Below, one piece after another: positions 37,832-50,100 of a DNA stretch of 64,000 nt. This stretch comes from Motacilla alba alba (Eukaryota > Chordata > Aves > Passeriformes > Motacillidae). Both the position numbers and the translations under genes were made by a program. Every line of letters starts with the position of its first letter. Position 1 is the stretch's first letter. A model generated the notes under the pieces. That model saw nothing but the letters and a program-made list of their open reading frames with translations. It had not been told where the DNA came from and did no database searches. The stretch lies in assembly GCF_015832195.1 (NCBI RefSeq), contig NC_052018.1, forward strand, positions 36,151,052-36,215,051, given 5' to 3'.

Positions 37832-37858
37832 AAGAGAGAGAGAGAGAGAGGGAGAGAA
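37832..37858. repeat. (GA)n microsatellite inside the CNR1 intron
   Basis: About 13 GA units ending in ggagagaacc. In the CNR1 transcript this reads as a CU-rich tract. Confidence 0.85.
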
Positions 37859-40800
37859 CCACTCCTAGAAAATAGTTTCCATGCAATGGCCAGAACAGAA
37901 CACAGAAGGTCACAAATTTGTTGCAGCAGAAGATATTAGTGAACTTTATTAAAAGAGTAAGGTTTAGAGACAGAAAGATAGCAAAACCATCAGGCTCCAG
38001 GGAGAATTCTCATAAACTGCACAGAGTATATGTCTGCTTTCTCATGCCCCCTCAACAAACCGGCTGTAACAAGTTTTAATTAAAACAATCGTGAGATAGC
38101 AAGGAGATGCCGAGAGCAATGGTAATGTAGGTTAAGTTATTGGTGTGGTAAGGATTGCTAGGAGAGAGGAAAGATAACTACTGTCCTTATACTGGGAATA
38201 AGACATCTCCAGGCAAGACAGGAGCAAAGTGGAGAAAGGTGAAAAAAGAAGACCCAAGTGGAAGCGCCTCAGTGAGGCAGGGATACAGATTTTAGAGAAA
38301 GAGAAGAATTGCCTTTGTGATAGGCTGGAGGAAAGCAGACGAAGTGGAGAAGAAAATTCACGAGAGAAAACCTCCCTCCTCTTCTGAGCTCTGCGAACTT
38401 CAGAGACACCTCCATAAGCTGAAAGATAAAGCTAGTGGGATTTTTCAGATCTCACCATAAAGAAAGAACAGATCCACTGCTCGCTCTGCAGGCAATGACT
38501 TGCTCTTTTGAAAGTCCATTTCTGATCTGTATTCAAATGATGAAGAAAGATGCAAAGGGCTCTGAGAAGCCATCCTTGGTAAGGTCAGAGAAAAGAACAG
38601 CACTGTGTGCACTGACACTTGGGACCAGGCTGGGGACACTCAGGAGAGGTTAGCTGAGCAAATTTGGCCAGGGACATTAACAAAAATCAAACTGCTTAAG
38701 GAAAATGGCATGCAGGATACGGACTTCAAAGGTGGAAAGGAATTGAGTGCTCAAATGTAGCCATTGAGTGACCCATACGGTGGAAAAACGCACCAAAACT
38801 GAAAAAGAGGTTCACAGTCAATGACAAATGTTAGTGCACAGAAGGCAAGCAACACATTGCAAAGCAACATCCCTTCTACTTCAGTCTTCAAGAGTCTGCC
38901 TCTCCTGCAGACTTTTTTTAGGCCACCAAGTACTGGCAATGCTCAGAAGCTAGGACAAAACGGCTTTTGGCAACTGCGATGTCCCGTGCCACCAGCATTA
39001 GCAAGCGACAAAAATATGCACTCCCAATTAAAAAATGAAAACCATTTTTTTCATTTCTGGAGCTGTCTGGCCTTTCCTATGTTTTAAATAAGCTCAGACA
39101 ACTGTCTTTATAGTTACATTCACAATATAATGATATTCAAATATACTGCCTTCACACACACAAATAACTTGCGAAATTATTTGCCAGCATATTAAGCCAC
39201 TACACCAGATTGCTTGGCAATGGTGTATGTCTTTGAAATATGCAGATGCTTTTCTTTTTTTTAAAAAAGGAGAGAGGGAGGGAAGAGAAGAAGTGAAAAA
39301 GAATTACAGTAGAATTTGATATCCAAGTAGGAGAACAACAAATTGTGGAGAGACTCCAACCAATATTACATCAGACTTGGAAAAATAGCTAAAATACACT
39401 GAGGGATGAGTTCTGATTTTATATATATAGGTATACTTCTATGCATAAACTTACAAATAGACACAAAAAAACCCACATGCCTAGGGGAAGAACTGAAGTC
39501 TCACAAACCCTGCAGTATGTAATGCATAAACTCAAATTTCAAGTGCTAGAGTACACGCACACAAGTGTAGGTACAAAAAATATAGGCAAGATGATTGCTG
39601 AACATCCTTCCGAATCCCCTTATACACAGCTTTTTTGGCTAAAAGCAAGTATCTAAAAATAATATATCTATCACTGAGATCCTGAAAAAGTTGTTTTGCA
39701 TGTATATATACATATGTCACCTAACACTCCAGGCATGTACATAATCCGGACTCCAGCGCTGCATTCCTTAAAACAGAGGTACAACTGACTCAGAGCAAGG
39801 ATTTCTGAGAGCACGTTTCACATACTCTGAAGAACAGGAAGGTGGGAACCCCCCCAAGATCCTAAACATAAACTTTGAAATGTTTCCCAAAATGCAGAAA
39901 GATGGAAACTACTCCAGTGAGGGCTGAAAGGGAATTGACAGTACAGACCTGCTCCTGCTCAGTACTTTGTAGTGAGTAAACACATCTTTCTTAAGAATAC
40001 ATAATTGCCATAAAAGAGGTTAACGCAGGATGAGGCACTATTTGATGCCATCTAGCCTCAATCTACACAAACAATACAACATCTAAACTGTACAGAACAT
40101 CCACTTTCACCAACAGTCCAGCCAAGGTATAAGAAGTGAACATCATACTGTCATACACTGTGATGAAATACCTATTTTGTCTGTAATTTGGATGTGGCCA
40201 GTTCCACCAAGAAAGGATGTTCCTACTGAAGAGAGGCAGAACTGAGCTTGGGGTGTGCACCACCGTAATGCCCCTGCATGAGGCACAAATGGCAGAATAA
40301 AATGTGCTCCAACCTTATGTTGCAAACCCAATCATTTTTCACGGGCAACAATGGTACCTTCGGGAAAAAGGGGAAAAAAAAGTTCTTTCTAACAAGAAAT
40401 TGATTTATAAATCTTTATAGCCATTTCAAAAGGACAGGTCATAGCTGGTTTCAGCAGTCATTAACAAAGCCACACACTTTCAAAGGGTGCGAGTTTTGGG
40501 AGGAATCCTTATTCCATCAATAGCGATGGGATGTGTACTTCTGGCAGCAGTACAGTATCAGTCTAGAAATGGAGACATACAGAGCAGTGCTGAGAAGACA
40601 GGTTGTCACATTTTTAACTTTGCATTAATAACAAATGCTCTTGCTGTCTATTCTGGCACATTTGCAAGCTTGCTTTTAGGTACAAGGGACTCGCATGCAT
40701 TTCCACTGTAGATAAGAAAACAAGAGCAGCCTTGTTATGATTAAAAGGGTCTATTTCCCTCTGCCTTCTGTCTTGTGTGTCCATCTGCATAGCTGCTTTG

Positions 40801-42640
40801 AACTTGGCCAAATCCCAGTGTTAGGGTCGCCCACAGTATGAATTTTAAACCATCAGCAGACTGTGAATTTGCTGCTGGAGAGGAGAAAAATCTCCAAATT
40901 CTCACCTAAATGGCCAATGAATGGTTTTGTAGAACATTCATCATGTTACATAGCCTAAACTATTTCAGAAGTTGCAGCAAAAAATAATTTACTGTTTCAT
41001 GAGGACTGTCAAATAAAGACAAAATAGACATTTGGAAAGAAATTAAGAACAATCAACATTGAGAAAAATGAATTCTGCAGATGCCTAGATAGGTGACTAT
41101 ATGACTAGAGAGGTCACAAAGTTTGTATTTCAGAAGCTACAGTAATTTCTCTTTAAACCATGCAGAATTAGAGAAACTAGGAGAGCAGAAGACAGTGCAT
41201 GAGACCTGCAGAATCAAGAATGGCAATGTATACATAAAAATCTTGGGCAATACTAAATTAATACGTAAGTTTTGATTCTTAGTCTCACCTACCCCACCTC
41301 AACTCAATAGAAAAGAAAACCATGTCAGCTCTCCCTCTCTAGTGCATAGCATTTTCAGCACCAAAATTCCCAGTGGGATGCAAGCATTTAGAGACGGCCA
41401 CATTAAAGGCTGAAAGTCAAAAATGGCTTCAAAAAGAAAGAAAAAAAAAGTTATTTCTTTCTAAACTCCTGCTACCCAATCAAAAACTTGTAATAGGGGA
41501 AGTTAAAGAGAGGTTTGCATTGGCTAAGACCTGTCAGTCCTTCAACAGAGCATGAAAGCCTTTAACAGGGTCCTTTATGCAACTGAGCTCACATCATTCA
41601 TCAAAGAACAACAGCCAGGATCAAAGGCATCCACTGGCTCATCCTCGCAATACTATAACCTGCTTCCACCTTCACCTTGAGTTTTATAGGTATTTTGACT
41701 CCTTTCCTGTGAGTTTAGGTATCACAGAGTGGTCCACGAGCTAAATTCTCAGCAAATAAGTCAATTTCTTTACCTAGCCAACTTTTTTTTTTTTTTTCCT
41801 TTCTGGCAATAGGTGCCTGCTGGCTCAGTCAAACAATTACTGTTTTTATGAATTCTGCTTTAAAATTGTTTAATTCAAATGGTTCTGCCTCTTATTCCAA
41901 CGACCAACATATAATAAAGCAAAGCTGTTACTCGTTGCTACAAAACTAATTTTAACCTCAAGCAAATCAGGAATTACACATTCATCTTCTGAACTGTTTA
42001 AAGATGTTATGTTCATTTCTTTTATGACTGATTTAATAAACTCTGCCTGCATAATAAATATTCCTACTATAGTCACAGGGTTTTTTCCTCTTCCTGAGAA
42101 GGCAAAACCCATGCTGGTGGTTGATATGAAGTGTAACACGAAAATAATTAAGCACAGTCAAGTAATTTTAGCAATGCTGTACATTTTGTTATTAAACATC
42201 ATATCCAGTATCGCTCCAGATTCTTTGCCTTAACAGCAATGCCACCCCCAGCAGAGAATGCCATATTCCTTTAAGAAAGGGTGAACAATAACAATGAAAA
42301 CAACATGATGCATCTAAGAAAAAAGGAAAAAAATTACTACACCTTTAGCAGGTTAAAAAAGCTACACTGTTTTTATTTTTTTTAAAACCCTAGTAGATAC
42401 TCAAGGGGAATTTTGTTATCTGGCTGTATGTTATAGATGAGTCTTTATCTTCTGAAAGAAAAAAAAAAAAACATGTGCCGAAACTCTTAATGTTATAATT
42501 TGCTGCCATGCAGAAAATAACAGTGATAACAATTTTAGAGAAAGAAGGAAAACTATGGACTTCATCTTCTGACACCATTTTAGTTAATCAAACTGCAATC
42601 ACAGTAATGAGCTCTCTCCTACCAAAGGCTCGGTACATAC

Positions 42641-42678
42641 CTCATCCAGGGGTATTCTCAATGGAGATTTGCAGACGT
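42641..42678 (-). other. CNR1: Candidate 38-nt CNR1 5'-UTR mini-exon
   Basis: On the minus strand a pyrimidine-rich stretch (cttttTgtctcaaAG) precedes a 38-nt segment that ends in GAG followed by GTATGT, a near-consensus 5' splice site. Mammalian CNR1 has several alternative non-coding 5' exons, so an extra exon just downstream of the promoter is plausible. The segment contains an ATG near its 3' end that could start a short upstream frame. The donor is strong and the acceptor moderate. Confidence 0.35.
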
Positions 42679-42842
42679 CTTTGAGACAAAAAGATGCCCA
42701 TTTGAAATAAGCCCATCTGGTTACTCAAAATTATTTCTCAACAGATGAAGATTTCACATGACAAACGCTGTGTGAAGTTTAAAATGCTCACTCTTTATCA
42801 GCTCTTTTCCCCCCAGACTTCCAAATTTCAGACAAAAACAAG

Positions 42843-42862
42843 CCAACCAACCAACCAACCAA
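42843..42862. repeat. (CCAA)5 microsatellite
   Basis: Five tandem CCAA units directly upstream of CAAACCC. It lies inside the CNR1 intron, near its 5' end. Confidence 0.85.
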
Positions 42863-43581
42863 CAAACCCTACTGATATTCTGAGGATGCTGAACGACTAA
42901 GTGACATTTTTTAACGGAACATCACTGCGCGCAAAATTGCGAACCTGCTTTTATTTCGCTTTTACAGCCTCACAGACAGAGTTTTGAGAGGAAAAGTGCA
43001 CAGGAAAGCCGGGCTGAATGCCACCCGCTGTAAATCACCAGTGGGTCAGGACGAGAGGAAAAACCTCCGGTGTCAGATAAGGTCCTGTGGGAGCCCGGGA
43101 GGCTACCGGCTCCGCGCACAGAAGAATAGACGCGTGTTAACCATAACGCCACCAGCCGCCCGCACCCCCGCCCGCTGGGTCCCCCCTCCTCCGGCCGGGC
43201 TCGCGAAGCCAAACTGCGCTCCCGGGACCACCGGCTTTTCCCGGGTGGCCCCCGGGCTACCTCCAACTCGCCCCAGCCGCCCGAGGCGGCGGCGCGGGGC
43301 CGTGCCCGGGGCACAGGCGAGACCCGCGCGGTGCCCGGCCCCGCCGCAGCGTGGGTCGCGATCGCCGCGGGACGCGGCGGCAGAACACGGGGAGGGATGC
43401 TCAGCAGGCAGCCGCCTCCCCTCCGCCCGTTCCGCCGTCGGGGCAGGCGGTGTCATTCCCCGAAAACCCCCCCCCCACCCACGCCGCCAACAAACTTTGA
43501 GGGGGACGACGGGTCCCTGGCCCCCGACCGGGGGGCATCCGCCGCCCTCCCCTGCCCCCCCGCCGCCCGCGCCGTCCTTAC

Positions 43582-43980
43582 CCTCCGCACGGCACCGGCC
43601 GCGCTCCCCGCCTGCTCCGGCCGCGCCGACCCCCGGCAGGGAGCAGGAGCGCCGCCCCACCCGGGCACCCCAGCACTGGGGAGCGCCGAGGAGGCGGTGC
43701 CGGTGAGGGGAAGGAGGAGGTGGGAGACTTCTCCCCCCGGCTGCCTCCCCTTCTTCGCTTCCCTCCCCTCGGCGCCTCCTCTCCGACCACCGCCGCCCTC
43801 GCTCGCCGGGCTCAGGCGGCACGCCGGGCTCCGCCGCCCTGCCGCCGCCGCCGCTCCATGTGCCGCCCGCCCGCCCCCTCCTCCGCCGCCTCCGCCCGCC
43901 GCCGCCTCGGCGCGGGGAGGCAGCGCGGGAGCCGCCGGGCGCCCGGCGTGGCTCCGGCACACGCCGCCGCTGCGTCCCCC
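43582..43980 (-). other. CNR1: CNR1 non-coding exon 1 (donor well supported, start approximate)
   Basis: The minus strand shows CGGAGG followed by GTAAGG, a strong 5' splice site with the exon ending at 43582. The intron side is G-rich (C-runs on the plus strand at 43467-43476), as is common for first introns in CpG islands. The transcription start is set about 30 nt below the TATA-like TCATAAATG at 44013-44005. That start is a guess, because CpG-island promoters often use several starts. Confidence 0.45.
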
Positions 43981-44004
43981 CCGCCTTCCGCCCCGCTCCG
44001 GTCC

Positions 44005-44013
44005 CATTTATGA
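44005..44013 (-). promoter_or_regulatory. TATA-like element in the CpG island
   Basis: The minus strand reads TCATAAATG, the only A/T-rich TATA-like word in the core of the island. It sits between GC-box-rich sequence on both sides. It could help place a CNR1 start near 43980. Confidence 0.3.
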
Positions 44014-44027
44014 AGCCCGGCGCCCAT

Positions 44028-44033
44028 CACGTG
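44028..44033. promoter_or_regulatory. CACGTG E-box (context ATCACGTGTC)
   Basis: Palindromic CACGTG preceded by T, the core recognised by MITF/TFE, USF and MYC-type bHLH-ZIP factors. It lies about 15 bp upstream, on the CNR1 strand, of the TATA-like element. Confidence 0.45.
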
Positions 44034-44305
44034 TCAGTGTGTGCCTTTTGTCCCGGCCCTGGCAGCACCGGGGCGGACAGGCGGCGCTGGCCAAACTTCG
44101 CCCCGGGGGAGGGACATGGGAACACCGGGGAACACCGCAGGGGCGGGCGGCGGAGAGCGGGTCCGTTTCGGGCCGCGCCCCACCCCGCGCCCCGCCGGCC
44201 GTGGGCGCTGCCCGGCCGTGAGCCCCGTCGTGCCGGCGCTCCGCCGCCGCGCCCCCCGGCCGGGCGCGGGGGAGCGGGGCCGGGGGAGGCGGCGCGCCGG
44301 CCCCC

Positions 44306-44312
44306 AGCCAAT
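44306..44312 (+). promoter_or_regulatory. CCAAT box (AGCCAAT)
   Basis: AGCCAAT on the plus strand is an inverted CCAAT box relative to CNR1, the NF-Y core with favourable flanks, inside the CpG island. NF-Y sites work in either orientation and are common in such promoters. Confidence 0.45.
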
Positions 44313-44520
44313 GTGGAAGGCAGCGCCTCCTCCGGCCCGGGGGGGCGGACGGCGCATCCCCGCCGCGGGGACCCGGCCCGGCCCCGCCACCCGCCCGCAA
44401 CGCGTGGGGACAGCGGGGACCGGCTCCGCTCTCGCCACGGGGCCGCGGGGATGGCGCACCCAGGGGGCTGCGGAGGTTGGCGGCTGTGGCTGCCCTCGAG
44501 GGGCGTCCTTTTCCCGTCCC

Positions 44521-46572
44521 ATTATTTCCTGCGGAACGCCGGGGTTTTGACATACTTTATTTTCCTTTTTCTCGCTACCCGAGTCCCGCCTTCGGTGTTT
44601 TCGGGCTTACACGACAACCGTCATGGTAGCCCTCAGAAGTGATGGGGATTCCCTCATCTCTGAGGGGCGATATGACTCCAAAGGTGGGCAGGCAATGGGC
44701 ATAACAGGAAAGCTGAGCTTTATTCAGCAGCCCGTTCCTAAACACGGTAATATCTAGCTGGCTTTGATCGTGTGTTTCTGCCTCTGCAGTGTCATACATA
44801 TGCATTTGTCTTCACACGAATTAATACTGAAACATGATAAATATTTATCATTTGACATGGTGTCTAAAGACATTAACTGGTCCATCTACCATTTACCTGA
44901 ACTGGTAGATCCACGCACAGAGGAGGAATATGTGATTCTCCTCGTTTATCAGGTTAAAAAAACCTCAGCTCTTCACAAGTGATTATTAAAGGCTTTGGGT
45001 GGCTGTATTTTAGGGGTGTCCAACTCAAGATGTACCTGCTATCTTGCAGTGACTCTTCCTCCTGAAGGAAGCTTCTCAAGCTGGGCCCCCAAGGTCTGAG
45101 GCAACCAAAATCTCCAGGCTCCATCCACCAAAGTGCATCTGCCGAGGAGCACAGCCTCATTCTCACAATCCAGTGTTTTCCCCGCATCGAGTCCCAGAGC
45201 GAGTCTGCAAGATCATAATTACTGACTATAATTTTTCAGCCGCTGGCTCTTTCTGATGGTAATCGTTAAATTAACAAGAAAGGAGATAATTTCAAATGGC
45301 ACTCCCTGTGAGGAGAGTGGAAGGGGAAAAAAAAAGGCCAACAGATTTGTGCCCAGCTTGAGTTTCTGGTATTAGTCTGTCTGTTTGGTCATTCAGAAGT
45401 GGTGGAAAGTAAAAAGAACTTTATTTCGGACTGTGTTAAATCAGATCAGATTTCTCTTTAGCTGTGCATTTCAGAAAGTACCGACTTCTCAGAGGATTAA
45501 GACTTTTTCTTTAATTCATTGAAAATTTGAGTACTTTTGCTTTCAGTGTGAACCTACCAAGTTAAACTTCTCTTCCATCTTTGTGGAGGGACACATCCCC
45601 TTTGCAAGTCATATCAGGTGGACATTACCAGACCAAAATCAGCCTGCTGAGGGAATTTAAGGGTATGTGTTACTGTTCATCCTACCTCGACATTCTTGGC
45701 TTGCTAAAGATTCCCATCTTGAACTGAGCATTACTCCAGTCTCAGGATAATCCTTCTTTCCATCATTTCTCAACTTGGACTGTAGAGAAGGACGTTGCAG
45801 GGTTGAACATGTAGCCATGGACACATACTGAGGTTTTTCCCCCTGTGCAGTCCTGCACAGTTGCTACTGCCTGTTCAGCCTACAAGTTCAACAGGAGACA
45901 AGAGGAATGGGTAGCCAGAAGTTATTCAAGCAGCAGGTTCTCAACCTTCATAAACATGGGGGACCCTGGGACCTCTAAAGCCTTGTACACCCCAGCCCCT
46001 CTTCCAGGATCCTGCTTGCAATTTAGCAATCTTGCAAAGGCAAGGTTGTTGCAATCCTATGACACCTGTTCCCAGCGGAGCTGGTTTGAAAACCTTTGAA
46101 AAAGTGGCTTTCCACTGGAAAATGCAACCTTGTCAAAACTGAAATGCTTTGCAAACTTGTGTTGGTTGCACTGAAAATGTCATTTAAAAAAGAGTAAGTG
46201 GTAGAGGGATGTTCCAACAGTGTGGGAATGTCTCGTTGTGACATTTTCCAGCTAAACGTTTCAATTTCTTTCTTCAAAATGAGTTTTGGTTTCAAAATAT
46301 TTCCTTTTATATTATATATTGCAAAATAATACAAAAATTTGGAAGGCTTATTACCATCAACCAATCACTTATTACCATCAACCTGAAATTAATGTTCTCC
46401 ACAGCTTTCTTGAGGTAAGAATTCTGCTATTCTGGTATGGAGCAAAATTTTAAACTGCAAACACCTCGTGAAACCAGAGTATCTGAATTTTGCTGGCCTC
46501 TCAACCACATGATGGAATTCTAGAACCCAGCTGCCTTTTAAAGTGCATGACTGACCACCCCAGGTACTATTT
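44521..46572. other. Upstream flank of the CNR1 CpG island
   Basis: Composition drops abruptly to ordinary AT-rich DNA. No exon is recognised. It holds the 16-bp duplication at 46.35 kb before the solo LTR. Confidence 0.65.
46347..46383. repeat. 16-bp direct duplication next to the LTR
   Basis: CTTATTACCATCAACC is present at 46347-46362 and again at 46368-46383, separated by AATCA. It looks like a small local duplication about 190 bp before the solo LTR, too far to be its target-site duplication. Confidence 0.8.
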
Positions 46573-47148
46573 TCTCCTGATTTGGGCTGTCATAAAGTCG
46601 ATTTTCTACCTAGTAGCTGGTACACTGCTGTGTTTTGGATTTAGTATGAGAATTGTGTTGATAACACACTGATGTTTTTGTTGTTTCAGTGCAGTATTTA
46701 CACTAAGTCAAGGAGTTTTTGGCTTCTCACCTGTGTGTAGACCAGGGATAAAAGAAGCAGGGAGGACATGGAGCCAGGACAGCTGACCTGGAATATTCCA
46801 TACTGTCTGATGTCATGCTCATTTTGTGAACTGGGGAGAAAGCTGCCTGGGGGTTACTGCTCAGAGATTGGCTGGGCATCAGTCAGCAGGTGGTCAGCAA
46901 TTGTGTTGTGTGTGTCACTGGTTTTGTGTACTCTAGTTGCATTGTTATTATTACTGCTGCTATTATTATGCATCACTTGTTTTGTAAATCCATTTCCCCC
47001 TCTTCATTTTCTGTCCTATTAAACTGTTTGTATCTCAACCCATGAATTTTGCTTTTTTGCCCCCCAACTCTCTTCCCCAAACCTCTGGGGACAGGGAAAA
47101 TGAGCAGCTGTGTGGTGCTTAGTTGCTGGCTGGGGTTAAACCACGACA
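46573..47148 (+). mobile_element. Solo LTR of an avian endogenous retrovirus
   Basis: The 576-bp segment matches an LTR type I know from songbird genomes along its whole length. It runs from a degraded TG-type start (tctcctgatttgggct) through the conserved blocks TAGTAGCTGGTACA, GATAACACACTGATG and CAGCTGACC, then an ATTAAA poly(A) signal near 47019. It ends in GCTGGGGTTAAACCACGACA. There is no adjacent internal retroviral sequence or second LTR, so it is a solo LTR left by recombination. The flanks TATTT and TATTG could be a decayed 5-bp target duplication, which would fit an ERVL-type element. It lies about 2 kb upstream of the CpG island, in the orientation opposite to CNR1. Confidence 0.85.
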
Positions 47149-50100
47149 TATTGCAACTGGGATTTCCTTCAGTTCTTATTTCAGGAAGAAGAGGCAAGGG
47201 GGTAACAGATGAGATAATCCAGCTGATCCTGTGCTCTTTCCAAATTGCAAATTTTTGCCTTGTCAGTCAGATTTTTTCCCCCAAATACTTTGATTTTATA
47301 TTTTTATGAAAAATTAACTTTGCCACTTCAGGAACATTATCCTTCATCCATTAAGCTTTTTATTTATCTATTTAGGTTGATCAGAGGTGCATTCTGAGAC
47401 CTTGATGATTTATTTTGAAAAAATCTGTACAACAATCAGGTTGGATGCTTTGGTTATCTCAGAAAGATCACTTGCTTCCTAGTTTTGTACACCCTGCAGC
47501 ACCATGACTGTTTTCAGGATTTCTCCATAATTTCTTGTCGAGAGTGTTTCCTCCTGCTGCCTCATATAAACTCTTGCTCACTTTTCTCTCTTCATCTGTA
47601 GGTAGAGTCAACTATCAAACAAGACATAAATGATGCACTTGGAAGTGTGCTCATGGAGGAAGCCAGTACACTGGTTTTTAACACTTAACCAGTGTCCTGC
47701 CCACACGCAGATTGATTTTCATGAGGTTTATGTGGCAGTTTCTTAAATAATTTTCAAACAAGAGAGAAGATTTGTTCTTATGTCCAGTTCTTAATTTAGA
47801 ACACTGCCTGCTTATCCTAAAGGCTTATCTTTATCTATCAATTTTAGGGGACTTTTCTGCTGTGATAGCAATGAGCACCATGGGTGCACAAAATCCTTTC
47901 CACCACTTCTCAGGCATACACTTCCCAGTCTTTGGAGAAAGTCAAGGAAGGTCTTCACTATAAGTACAATTCTGCCCCTGCACACCTTGAAGACCACAAC
48001 AGAAATTCTTTTGGACAAGGAGAATGGAAGATTGAAAAACAAGACCTTAAACCTTGGCCATTTCCTGTGGTGGCCTTCTCTCCCTGAATCACAGAGCCTG
48101 AGGAACCAACAAGTTCCAGTGCTGCAGCACAAACAAGTACTCCTAAAGCAACATGATTTTTCAGCTTTTCTTCATTTTCTCTACAAGCTGTTAAACAAGC
48201 AAGGTTGGTTTGGGACCCATCAAGTCCTGTTCTTCTCCTTACTTGTTGTGTGATGTTGGCCCCTTTTTTTCCATGCTGTTGAACACCCGCAGTTTTTACT
48301 GAGTTCAGGAAGAGCAACATGAGCTCAGCCCCTCGGGACGTACTGCTGTTTGTCTTTCTGCACAGTTGCTGCCCCACTATGAAATGAGGATAATAATATC
48401 TTTTTTCTTCCTTCACTCTCAGGCTTTTCTGTTTAAACTATAAGGTCATCGAAGTGAGAACTGTCTCTTACTAGTGGTTTGTGAGCACCTATCACAACAA
48501 AGTCATAATCCTGTCTGTGACCTGCAGGCACTAACACATTGCAAATAATAACAATAAAAACCCAATCAGAAATTTCATTGTCCAGGAGCAGCTTTCCTGC
48601 CAGCCAGCAAATAAAAAAAAAAGTCCAGGAAATGACAGAACCCCTGAAAGTGAGTGGGTTACCCGGGGCCTTTGTTAATTGTCCAGCTCTGTATTTAGTC
48701 AAATGTTGGTCTTTTTTGAAAGGGTTGAGCTGCCGGGGACAGTCACTGTTTGTGTCACTGATGACGCATGGCAGTGTCCCTGTTATGGGCTGTCCCCACA
48801 GCACACTTCAGCCTTGGGTGGTACAGTAGCCCTGCACCTTCCCCAAGTCTGAAATTAGCTTTTTGACTTTGCCAGGTGCTGAGAGTGAGAGATGTGCTGC
48901 TGGGTTTCGTAAGGCAGGTGTCCACCAGCTAGGAATAGAAAGAGACCACCACCTCATCTCACACAAAAGACCTGTGAATAGCTCTGGTATAGTAATGACT
49001 TTGTGTCACTACTGTCCTAAATCTAATTAAAGCCAGTGATGCAGGCATTCAAGTATCTTTATCCCATCATTAACTATCCCCTGAAGCTATCCCCAGTTCA
49101 CCAAATATTATTCTTTTCAGCTTTTTGCTTTGTCCTTTTAAACAGGAGTTGAGCAACGATGAACCAATTTAGCTGCTGTTCTACTAATTTAGTTTATGAA
49201 CTCAATGAATTAAGGAAAGAAACAAGTAACATAGTTAAAAATGACTATTTTAGAAAAAATTCTCAGTTTACTGCTGACAGGTGTTGGTAGCCATACCAGT
49301 CATAATGCAGTTGAGCCTAATCTACTGCTTTTTTGGATATTTTGTGATGTTTTGCCTTTTCTGTTGAGGGTGGCACTGCAGACTACTAACAAGGTTTTTT
49401 TCTTTTGTTCTAATGGCAGTGATACTGTGCTGTGTCACGCTCCTTTCACCAACTCCTGACAAAGATAACAGAAAAGAAGAGCCAGAAGATTGGTGAGCAC
49501 TTGCTAGGAGAAACCTCTGTTTTAAAACACGGGCTTTCCCAGATTCAGAGGCAGGAATTGCTGATCCGTTGCCTGTCACACATTTGCTGATGCCTGGGGA
49601 AGGAGCCTTAGAAATGTTCCTTTGGGCTGAAGTCCACTGACCCCTCCTCCTTTTTTTTTTTTGAGTCGGTATGATGCTCCAGTCTCATCTCTGGCACGCT
49701 GGACAGAAGCTGCTGTGCTGAGTGTGAAGCCATGGCATGGTGCTCCGATTAGGAGCAGCACCTTTTGGCTCCAGTGGCTCTAAGTGGCACTGTGCTTTGA
49801 GCCATTCGGCACCGCGTGCTCTGCTCAGTGCAGCTTGGCATGGACTCGCTCTTCATTGTAGGTCTCCAGAATGAATGGCAGAAATCTCGCGAGCATTTTA
49901 AAGATCATGATTTTGGAGTCTCTTTCTCTGCAGAGTTTGAATCTGTGTCTGTAGCTCTAGGTAGATGTTCATGAGCTGCTCCACTAATAGTGCATAGAGC
50001 TTTGAGTGCCTTCTGTGGCATTTTTGCATGTTCCTTCAGAACTGAAAGCTGGCTGAGACACGTGAGTTTATTTTCTCTTTACCATCTGAAAATTAAAAAA

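Larger units (their letters stand above)
30847..43581 (-). other. CNR1: CNR1 intron 1 (inferred), 12.7 kb, no gene recognised inside
   Basis: Bounded by a minus-strand GTAAGG donor in the CpG island (43581) and the acceptor at 30847-30848. The sequence is AT-rich and non-repetitive apart from a GA run (37.83 kb), an A-rich run (36.38 kb), a T run (41.78 kb) and an AACC array (42.84 kb). I recognise no CR1 or LTR sequence. The longer open frames inside (e.g. 33851-34456, 201 aa) match no family I know. A small 5'-UTR exon may interrupt the intron at 42641-42678. Confidence 0.55.
43030..44520 (-). promoter_or_regulatory. CNR1: CpG island, presumed CNR1 promoter
   Basis: About 1.5 kb of very GC-rich DNA dense in CpG, inside a window that is otherwise AT-rich and CpG-poor. 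It contains many GC-box-like GGGCGG/CCGCCC cores, G-runs on the minus strand (a 10-C run at 43467-43476 on the plus strand), an inverted CCAAT box at 44306-44312 and an E-box at 44028-44033. It lies 12.7 kb upstream of the CB1 coding exon, and CNR1 is the only gene seen that could use it. All long open frames here are composition artefacts without stops. A divergent plus-strand transcript is possible but not shown. Confidence 0.85.

Noticed and set aside
42970..44642. Many long open frames (up to 296 codons) on both strands
   Set aside because: They coincide with the CpG island; high GC removes stops. Ala/Pro/Arg/Gly-rich, mutually overlapping, no domain.
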